This document shows positions 58,477-64,000 of a stretch of DNA of 64,000 bases, one piece after another. Numbering within the stretch: position 1 is the first letter of the stretch; every line of letters starts with the position of its first letter. The position numbers and the translations under genes are program-made. This stretch comes from Microbispora catharanthi (GTDB lineage Bacteria > Actinomycetota > Actinomycetes > Streptosporangiales > Streptosporangiaceae). The stretch lies in contig NZ_VDMA02000005.1 of assembly GCF_006334915.2 (NCBI RefSeq), positions 248,001-312,000 on the forward strand. The letters are read 5' to 3'. The notes under the pieces are model-generated. The model made no database searches. It was not told the origin of the DNA and saw only the letters and a list, made by a program, of their open reading frames with translations.

Positions 58477-61400
58477 TCAACCGGCCAGGCAGGCCGGGCC
58501 GAGCAGTTGCTTGAGGTCGCCCATCAGGGCGGGAGACGGGCTCACGCGGAGCCGGTCGTCCAGCCGCATGACCGTCGTACGCGGCCCGTTGTGCACCTGG
58601 AGGTGGACCTCCGTGGTCCCGGGGTGGGTGGTGAGCACCTCCTTGAGCCGGCCGACGACGGGCGGCGTGCAGCGGTTGATCGGCATGCTCACCACCAGCG
58701 GCCCGCCCGACTCGGCCGTGAGGTCCGGCGCGGTCACCTCCATCGCGATGATCTTCGCGACGTCCTCCCGCTTGTCGATCCTGCCCTTGACGAAGACGAT
58801 CGCGTCCTCGGCGAGCACGGTCGCGCAGAGCTGGTAGGCCGACGGGAAGATCATGACCTCGATCGAGCCCTCCAGGTCCTCCAGCATGGTGAGGACCCAG
58901 GTGTCGCCCTTCTTGGTCACCTTCCGCTGCAGGCCCGACAGGATGCCGCCGACCGTGACGACCTGCCCGTCAGGGCGGCTGTCGTCCTGCAGCGCGGCGA
59001 TCGAGCAGTCGGCCCCGGCCGACAGGATGTGCTCGACGCCGAACAGCGGATGGTCGGAGACGTACAGGCCGAGCATCTCCCGCTCGAACTGCAGCAGCGT
59101 CGTCTTGTCCCACTCCCCCGGCGGGATCTGCACGTCGAAGGTCTGGTCCTCGCCGCCGTCGATCGCGCCGAACAGCGAGTCCTGGCCGATCGCCTCGTTC
59201 TTCTTGATGTCGATGATCGCGTCGACGGCCTGCTCGTGCACCATCAGCAGGCCCTTGCGCACGTGCCCGTACGAGTCGAACGCGCCCGACTTGATCAGCG
59301 ACTCGATGACGCGCTTGTTGCAGACGACCGCCGGGACCTTGCGCAGGAAGTCCTTGAAGTCGGTGAACCTGCCCTTCTCCTTGCGCGCCGCGATGATCCC
59401 GTCCACGACGTTCGCGCCGACGTTGCGGATGGCCGACAGGCCGAACCGGATGTCGGTGCCGCGCGGGGTGAAGTCGAAGTCGGAGTCGTTGACGTCCGGC
59501 GGGAGCACCTTGATGCCCATGCGGCGGCACTCGTTGAGGTAGAGCGCCGACTTGTCCTTGTCGTCCTTGACGCTGGTCAGCAGCGCCGCCATGTACTCGG
59601 CCGGGTAGTTGGCCTTGAGATAGGCGGTCCAGTAGGACACCAGGCCGTAGCCGGCGGTGTGGGCCTTGTTGAAGGCGTAGTCGGAGAACGGGAGAAGGAT
59701 GTCCCACAGGGCCTTGATGGCCGCGGCGGAGAACCCGTTCTCCTTCATGCCCTTCTCGAAGAACTCGAACTGCTTGTCCAGCTCGGACTTCTTCTTCTTG
59801 CCCATCGCGCGGCGGAGCAGGTCGGCGCCGCCGAGCGTGTAGTTGGCCACCTTCTGCGCGATGGCCATGACCTGCTCCTGATAGACGATCAGGCCGTAGG
59901 TCGTGTTGAGGATGTCCTTGAGCGGCTCCTCCAGCTCGGGATGGATCGGGATGATCTCCTGCTGGCCGTTCTTGCGCAGGGCGTAGTTGGTGTGCGAGTT
60001 GGCGCCCATCGGGCCGGGCCGGTAGAGCGCGAGGGCCGCGGAGATGTCCTCGAAGTTGTCGGGCTTCATCAGCCGCAGCAGCGTGCGCATGCCGCCGCCG
60101 TCCAGCTGGAAGATGCCGAGCGTGTCGCCCTTGGCCAGCAGCTCGTACGTCCTGGTGTCGTCGAGCGGGAGCTCAAGCAGCTCGATCCTGTTCCCGGTGT
60201 TGCCCTCGATCATCTTCAGGCAGTCGTCGATGATCGTGAGGTTGCGCAGGCCCAGGAAGTCCATCTTCAGCAGGCCGAGCGTCTCGCAGGTCGGATAGTC
60301 GAACTGCGTGATGATCGCGCCGTCCGAGTCGCGGCGCATGATCGGGATGTGGTCGGTCAGCGGCTCGGCCGACATGATGACGCCCGCGGCGTGCACGCCG
60401 GTCTGCCGGATCAGGCCCTCCAGGCCGCGCCCGAGGTCGATCGTCGCCTTGACGTCGACGTCCTCGTCGTACAGCTTGCGCAGCTCGCCCGCCTCGTTGT
60501 ACCGCGGGTGGTCGGAGTCGAAGATGCCCGACAGCGGGATGTCCTTGCCCATCACCGCCGGGGGGAACGCCTTTGAGATGCGGTCGCCCAGCGCGTACGG
60601 GTAGCCGAGGACGCGGCCGGCGTCCTTCACGGCCGCCTTCGCCTTGATGGTGCCGAAGGTGGCGATCATGGCGACCTTGTCGGCGCCCCACTTCTCGGTC
60701 ACGTAGCGGATCACGTCGGCGCGCCGGCGCTCGTCGAAGTCGATGTCGATGTCGGGCATCGAGACGCGCTCGGGGTTGAGGAACCGCTCGAAGATCAGGC
60801 CGTGCGGGATCGGGTCGAGGTCGGTGATGCCCAGCGAGTACGCCACCAGCGAGCCGGCGGCCGAACCTCGGCCCGGACCGACCCGGATGCCGTTGTTCTT
60901 CGCCCACATGATGAAGTCGGCGACCACGAGGAAGTAGCTCGGGAAGCCCATCTGGAGGATGACGCCGATCTCGTTCTCGACCCAGACGCGGTGCTCCTCG
61001 TCCACCCCGCCGGGGAAACGGCGCTTCATGCCCTCCCAGACCTGCTGCCGGAAGTACTCCTCCTCCGTCAGCCCCTCGGGGATCGGGTAGGTCGGCATCA
61101 GGTTGTGGTAGGGGAAGAAGCCCTCGGGCTCGACCTTCTCGGCCACCAGCAGCGTGTTGCGGCACCCCTCCTGCCAGATGTCGGAGGAGTCGACCGCCCG
61201 CATCTCGTCGGCCGACTTCACGTAGTAGCCGCTGCCGTCGAACCGGAACCGGTCGGGGTCGCTGAGCTGCTTGCCGGTCTGGATGCACAGGAGCGCGTCG
61301 TGGCCGGCCGCGTCCGACTCGTAGGTGTAGTGGGAGTCGTTGGTGACCACCGGCGGGATGTCCAGCTCGCGGCTGATCCGGATCAGGCCGTCGCGGACCC

Positions 61401-61998
61401 GGCGCTCGATGTCGAGCCCGTGGTCCATGATCTCCAGGAAGTAGTTGTCCTTCCCGAAGATCTCCTGATATCTCGCGGCCGCCTTGAGCGCCCCGTCGTA
61501 CTGGCCGAGCCGCAGCCGGGTCTGCACCTCTCCGGACGGGCAGCCGGTCGTGGCCATCAGGCCCTCGGCGTGCTCGGCGAGGATCTCGGCGTCCATCCGG
61601 GCCCACTTGCGGACGAAGCCCTCGGTGTAGGCGCGCGAGCTGAGCTTCATCAGGTTCTGCAGCCCGGCCTTGTTCCGCGCCCAGATGGTCATGTGGGTGT
61701 AGTAGCCACCCGCCGAGACGTCGTCGCTCTTCTGGTGCGGCTCGCCCCACAGCACCGGCTTCTTGTGCATGCGCGACTCGGGCGCGACATAGGCCTCGAT
61801 GCCGAGGATGGGCTTCACCCCGGCGGCGGTCGCCTGCTTGTAGAAGTCGTAGGCGCCGTGCATGTTGCCGTGGTCGGTGATCGCGATCGCGGGCATCTCC
61901 AGCTCGCCCACGAGTTTGAACATCTGCTTCAGCCGCGCCGCTCCGTCGAGCATCGAATACTCGGTGTGGACGTGCAGATGAACAAACGAATCACCCAT
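58477..61998 (-). CDS. dnaE: DNA polymerase III alpha subunit
   Basis: A 1173-residue replicative polymerase. The PHP domain begins [17 protein letters not shown]; the polymerase catalytic Asp motifs are [10 protein letters not shown] in the palm. The helix-hairpin-helix ([14 protein letters not shown]), an OB-fold ([18 protein letters not shown]) and a C-terminal tau-binding-type tail follow. This is the DnaE1 class, not the imuB-linked DnaE2. The ATG is preceded by a G-run. It ends convergently to the STAND gene with 91 bases between and a small GGCCGG/CCGGCC hairpin over its stop codon. Confidence 0.97.
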   Translation of the reverse strand: MGDSFVHLHVHTEYSMLDGAARLKQMFKLVGELEMPAIAITDHGNMHGAYDFYKQATAAGVKPILGIEAYVAPESRMHKKPVLWGEPHQKSDDVSAGGYYTHMTIWARNKAGLQNLMKLSSRAYTEGFVRKWARMDAEILAEHAEGLMATTGCPSGEVQTRLRLGQYDGALKAAARYQEIFGKDNYFLEIMDHGLDIERRVRDGLIRISRELDIPPVVTNDSHYTYESDAAGHDALLCIQTGKQLSDPDRFRFDGSGYYVKSADEMRAVDSSDIWQEGCRNTLLVAEKVEPEGFFPYHNLMPTYPIPEGLTEEEYFRQQVWEGMKRRFPGGVDEEHRVWVENEIGVILQMGFPSYFLVVADFIMWAKNNGIRVGPGRGSAAGSLVAYSLGITDLDPIPHGLIFERFLNPERVSMPDIDIDFDERRRADVIRYVTEKWGADKVAMIATFGTIKAKAAVKDAGRVLGYPYALGDRISKAFPPAVMGKDIPLSGIFDSDHPRYNEAGELRKLYDEDVDVKATIDLGRGLEGLIRQTGVHAAGVIMSAEPLTDHIPIMRRDSDGAIITQFDYPTCETLGLLKMDFLGLRNLTIIDDCLKMIEGNTGNRIELLELPLDDTRTYELLAKGDTLGIFQLDGGGMRTLLRLMKPDNFEDISAALALYRPGPMGANSHTNYALRKNGQQEIIPIHPELEEPLKDILNTTYGLIVYQEQVMAIAQKVANYTLGGADLLRRAMGKKKKSELDKQFEFFEKGMKENGFSAAAIKALWDILLPFSDYAFNKAHTAGYGLVSYWTAYLKANYPAEYMAALLTSVKDDKDKSALYLNECRRMGIKVLPPDVNDSDFDFTPRGTDIRFGLSAIRNVGANVVDGIIAARKEKGRFTDFKDFLRKVPAVVCNKRVIESLIKSGAFDSYGHVRKGLLMVHEQAVDAIIDIKKNEAIGQDSLFGAIDGGEDQTFDVQIPPGEWDKTTLLQFEREMLGLYVSDHPLFGVEHILSAGADCSIAALQDDSRPDGQVVTVGGILSGLQRKVTKKGDTWVLTMLEDLEGSIEVMIFPSAYQLCATVLAEDAIVFVKGRIDKREDVAKIIAMEVTAPDLTAESGGPLVVSMPINRCTPPVVGRLKEVLTTHPGTTEVHLQVHNGPRTTVMRLDDRLRVSPSPALMGDLKQLLGPACLAG

Positions 61999-62078
61999 GA
62001 GACCCCCATCGTCACCGGACCGCGGTCCAGAGCCTACGCCGTGATCGCGAACCAGTGGGACTCAGGTGAAACAGAATC

Positions 62079-63080
62079 CTACCTCCGTTCCTCGCCGTCC
62101 CGCCTCTCCTCGGACAGGCGCAACCCGGCCTCGATCACGGCGTTCATGATGGGGGCGAGCAGCCCCGCGCCCAGGCTGGGGGCACGGCGGGCCATGGCCG
62201 CGACGAGGCGCCGCTCGCGCTCCATGTCCCGCCCGCGGAACCCGCCGACGGGCTTGAGCCGCTGGATCCGCCCGGCCAGCGCGGCCCGGCGTTCGAGGAG
62301 CGTGGCGAGGGCCGCGTCCACCCGGTCGATCGCGGCCCGGGCCGCGTCGAGGGTCTCGGGATCGCCCGGCCGTACGAGCGCCGCCATGACGGTGGCCGCC
62401 TCGTGCGCCGCCGCGAGGGCCCGCTCGGGCGCGCCCGGGCCGACCAGCAGGCCGTCCGCCCCCGCCGCCACCGCCGCGTCCGCCAGCCCACCGTCGCCGC
62501 CCAGCCCGGCGAGCACGGGGCGGCCGGTGCGCTCCCGGGCGGCGCGCATGAGCCCGAGGTCGGGCGCGGCGTCCTCCGGTTCGCCGCGACCGCCGCTCTC
62601 GCAGAGCACGACCGCCTCGTTGCCCTCGGCCGCGCAGTCGTCCACCGCGGCCAGCCACTCCTCCAGCGTCGCCGCGCGCCCATGCCGGACACTTCCCCGC
62701 TGGAGGACGACGGGGAGCCCGAGCCGGGCCGCGGCGCGGACGAGATCGGGGTCGGCCGCCCAGGCCGCCCCGACCACCACTCCGTCGGCGTGCCGGGCCA
62801 CGGCGGGCAGGTCGGCGACCGTGGCGGGTTCCACCAGCAGCGGGCCCGCCCAGCGCGCCCTGGCCTCGGCGACCGCCCCATCCCCTGAAGACCCGTCCCT
62901 CGAGGGGTCCCCCGGCAGGTCCTGCACGGTCTCCGCTCCGTCGACGGGAGGGCCGCCGTCGCCGCGCAGGCGCAGCCAGCGGGCGTCCTGGCCCCCGATG
63001 ACCACAACGGGGCGCCCGTCGCCGATCACGAGGTCGCCGATCCGTACGGCGTCGCGGTCGAGTTGGGCTGCCTTCGACAT
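62079..63080 (-). CDS. Degenerate DAHP synthase-like domain fused to chorismate mutase
   Basis: A 333-residue fusion. Residues about 75-230 follow the AroF/KDO8P-type DAHP synthase pattern (VVVGAAWAADPDLVRAAARL, GLPVVLQRGSVRHG, TLEEWLAAVDDCAAEGNEAV, CESGGRG, AAGADGLLVGPG). The residues expected in an active enzyme are changed: GARN is GAAW, LKRG is LQRG, DPSH reads LGGD and the KPRTSPY region is missing. The C-terminal 90 residues form an AroQ chorismate mutase helix bundle (AIDRVDAALATLLERRAALA, RDMERERRLV). ATG follows GGAGGAG. It is probably a chorismate mutase with a regulatory barrel. Confidence 0.8.
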   Translation of the reverse strand: MSKAAQLDRDAVRIGDLVIGDGRPVVVIGGQDARWLRLRGDGGPPVDGAETVQDLPGDPSRDGSSGDGAVAEARARWAGPLLVEPATVADLPAVARHADGVVVGAAWAADPDLVRAAARLGLPVVLQRGSVRHGRAATLEEWLAAVDDCAAEGNEAVVLCESGGRGEPEDAAPDLGLMRAARERTGRPVLAGLGGDGGLADAAVAAGADGLLVGPGAPERALAAAHEAATVMAALVRPGDPETLDAARAAIDRVDAALATLLERRAALAGRIQRLKPVGGFRGRDMERERRLVAAMARRAPSLGAGLLAPIMNAVIEAGLRLSEERRDGEERR

Positions 63081-63160
63081 GTGGGCTCCTCCGTGGGCCG
63101 GCCCCGCGGAACCGGCCGTCTGCCATGGGGATTCGCTGAGATCGGACTTCCGAGAGAACG

Positions 63161-63189
63161 AAAAAGGCAGAGACGCTGGCGTCCCTGCC
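63161..63189 (-). terminator. Intrinsic terminator in the leader of the DAHP/chorismate mutase gene
   Basis: On the minus strand GGCAG-G-GACGC ... GCGTC-T-CTGCC (63189-63166) forms a stem with one mismatch, directly followed by five Ts (63165-63161). It lies about 80 bases upstream of the ATG at 63080, so it would stop transcription inside the leader. Confidence 0.7.
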
Positions 63190-63193
63190 TCAA

Positions 63194-63249
63194 GCCGGCT
63201 CCGGATGGTCGCTAGCTCACGTCACGCGACCGGCCCTCCCGGAGCCGGC
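63194..63249 (-). promoter_or_regulatory. Large leader hairpin preceding the terminator
   Basis: An 11-bp perfect stem (63194-63204 with 63239-63249) encloses a second 6-bp stem (GGTCGC 63207-63212, GCGACC 63226-63231). The stop codon of the leader peptide falls inside the inner loop. This is the place expected for a ribosome-responsive structure in attenuation. Confidence 0.55.
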
Positions 63250-63275
63250 CTTGTAAACGAGCTGTACCTACCCAT
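63222..63275 (-). CDS. Putative 17-residue leader peptide with Tyr and Phe codons
   Basis: A short frame MGRYSSFTRPAPGGPVA ends inside the large leader hairpin. TAAGGT lies exactly seven bases before its ATG with TTCGAG 17 bases further up, so the leader would be made from a leaderless message. One Tyr and one Phe codon fit, but do not prove, control by aromatic amino acids of the chorismate mutase gene downstream. Confidence 0.4.
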   Translation of the reverse strand: MGRYSSFTRPAPGGPVA

Positions 63276-63282
63276 AACAAGG

Positions 63283-63311
63283 ACCTTAGCAGCGACGGGC
63301 CACGACTCGAA
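63283..63311 (-). promoter_or_regulatory. Promoter of the DAHP/chorismate mutase leader transcript
   Basis: Minus strand: TTCGAG (-35-like), 17 bases, then TAAGGT (-10, 63288-63283), then 7 bases to the leader-peptide ATG. Confidence 0.45.
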
Positions 63312-63405
63312 CCGATCTGTCTCGGATTCCGGGATCGCCAGTCATGGACGCGGTTGATCCCTTTGCCATCCGTGGGACGATTCATGGGTCCAGGAAGGGG
63401 TTCGA

Positions 63406-64000
63406 GTGTCGCGTGCGGAAGGCCGGCTCGTCGGAGGCCGGTACCAGTTGATGGAGCCGATCGGCCGGGGTGGCATGGGCGTCGTCTGGCGCGCCCACGA
63501 CCAGTTGCTGGACCGCGCGGTCGCGGTCAAGGAGGTCCGCTACGACAGCGCCATGGGCGACGAGCTCAGCGACCTCAATCGCCGGACCATGCGCGAGGCC
63601 CGGGCCGCGGGCCGCCTCACCCACCCGAACGTGGTGGTCGTCCACGACGTGATCGAAGAGGACGACCGCCCCTGGATCATCATGCAGCTGGTGCCGTCCC
63701 GCTCGCTCGGGCAGGTGATCAGGGAGGACGGCCCGCTGTCCCCCGAGCGCACCGTCGAGATCGGCCTGCAGATCCTGGACGCGCTGCGCGCCGCCCACCG
63801 CCAGGGCGTGCTGCACCGCGACGTCAAGCCCGAGAACGTGCTGCTCACCGAAGACGCCCGCGTGGTCCTGACCGACTTCGGCATCGCCAGGCTCGAAGCC
63901 GACTCCACCATGACCCGCACCGGCCTCGTCGGCACCCCCGCCTTCATCGCCCCCGAACGGCTCCGCGGCGAGGCCGCGCAGCGCGAATCGGACCTGTGGT
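63406..64000 (+). CDS. Serine/threonine protein kinase, PknB type (partial, 3' end outside window)
   Basis: The first 198 codons of a Hanks-type kinase. It starts with GTG behind AGGAAGGGG and gives MSRAEGRLVGGRYQLMEPIG, then the Gly-rich loop GRGGMGVVW, the ATP-binding Lys in VAVKEV, catalytic HRDVKPENVLL, DFGIARLE and the activation-loop end GTPAFIAPERL. All kinase landmarks up to the F-helix start are intact. The C-terminal sensor or transmembrane part lies outside the window. It is divergent from the DAHP/chorismate mutase gene. Confidence 0.95.
   Translation, partial: MSRAEGRLVGGRYQLMEPIGRGGMGVVWRAHDQLLDRAVAVKEVRYDSAMGDELSDLNRRTMREARAAGRLTHPNVVVVHDVIEEDDRPWIIMQLVPSRSLGQVIREDGPLSPERTVEIGLQILDALRAAHRQGVLHRDVKPENVLLTEDARVVLTDFGIARLEADSTMTRTGLVGTPAFIAPERLRGEAAQRESDLW

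Noticed and set aside
58399-60576. A plus-strand open frame of about 725 codons opposite dnaE
   Set aside because: Antisense shadow of dnaE with no domain motif and biased composition.
63293-63320. tRNA-like T-loop sequence (GGTTCGAGTC on the minus strand)
   Set aside because: The flanking bases do not pair as a T-stem, and no acceptor, D or anticodon arms can be placed; it fits better as part of a promoter.

Overview
The window is a GC-rich actinobacterial chromosome segment. Gene content and order fit a member of the Streptosporangiales (Nonomuraea/Microbispora/Streptosporangium type), but that placement is an inference from synteny, not a computed one. Supporting signs are the gltBD, lgt, trpCBA, hisDCB-orf-H-orf-A-ridA-F and dnaE blocks in one neighbourhood (as in Streptomyces), a PriA-type HisA with no trpF, very GC-rich third codon positions, frequent GTG/TTG starts, 4-base stop/start overlaps and many leaderless-looking genes. 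No rRNA or tRNA gene, CRISPR array, prophage or complete insertion sequence was seen.

Layout. 1-8.2 kb (minus): end of a DUF2784 gene, a secreted subtilisin, and glutamate synthase gltB-gltD. 8.3-9.9 kb (plus): a protein resembling branched-polyamine synthase (BpsA). 10-15.8 kb (minus): a coupled lgt / VIT-type transporter / membrane protein operon, an ADP-ribosylglycohydrolase, a small zinc-ribbon gene followed by the 3' remnant of a SatP-like transporter, and a MauE/DsbA-like redox pair. 16-21.6 kb (minus): trpA, trpB, trpC, two small membrane-protein genes, a decayed DUF4190 gene, the Trp-operon-associated membrane protein and hisI; trpE is missing from its usual place. 21.6-35 kb is an accessory block between hisI and hisF: a FadR-type regulator with a soluble cache-domain protein, divergent from a polyamine-type ABC importer; a TetR/SnoaL pair; a heterodimeric ABC exporter with one degenerate nucleotide site; a TIGR03085 protein; twin 54/53-residue membrane peptides flanking a 21-bp tandem repeat; a chorismate mutase; and a small secreted cysteine-containing peptide. 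35-41.3 kb (minus) is a tightly coupled his operon.

41.4-48.1 kb (plus) is a catabolic cluster: a DeoR regulator whose promoter carries three direct repeats exactly 20 bp apart, then an APC permease, an FGGY kinase, a GlpA-like dehydrogenase with a [2Fe-2S] domain and a second flavoprotein, all overlapping by 4 bases. A 153-bp element with terminal inverted repeats (MITE-like) and a strong hairpin lie between regulator and permease. 48.1-58.4 kb: ArsC- and YbaK-like proteins, an amidase, a DUF2567 protein, a MurA with Asp at the catalytic cysteine position, a class A PBP with a long basic tail, and a two-gene module of a two-TM protein and a STAND (NB-ARC/TPR) ATPase that share an ISGG/VIQGHT motif. 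58.5-64 kb: dnaE (minus), a fusion of a degenerate DAHP-synthase domain with chorismate mutase (minus) behind a probable transcription attenuator with a 17-residue leader peptide, and the start of a Ser/Thr protein kinase (plus).

Functionally the segment joins ammonia assimilation to the Trp and His pathways (PriA serves both), adds envelope functions (Lgt, MurA, PBP, disulfide chemistry), and carries three less ordinary modules: the polyamine-related functions, the kinase/dehydrogenase cluster of unknown substrate, and the STAND module.
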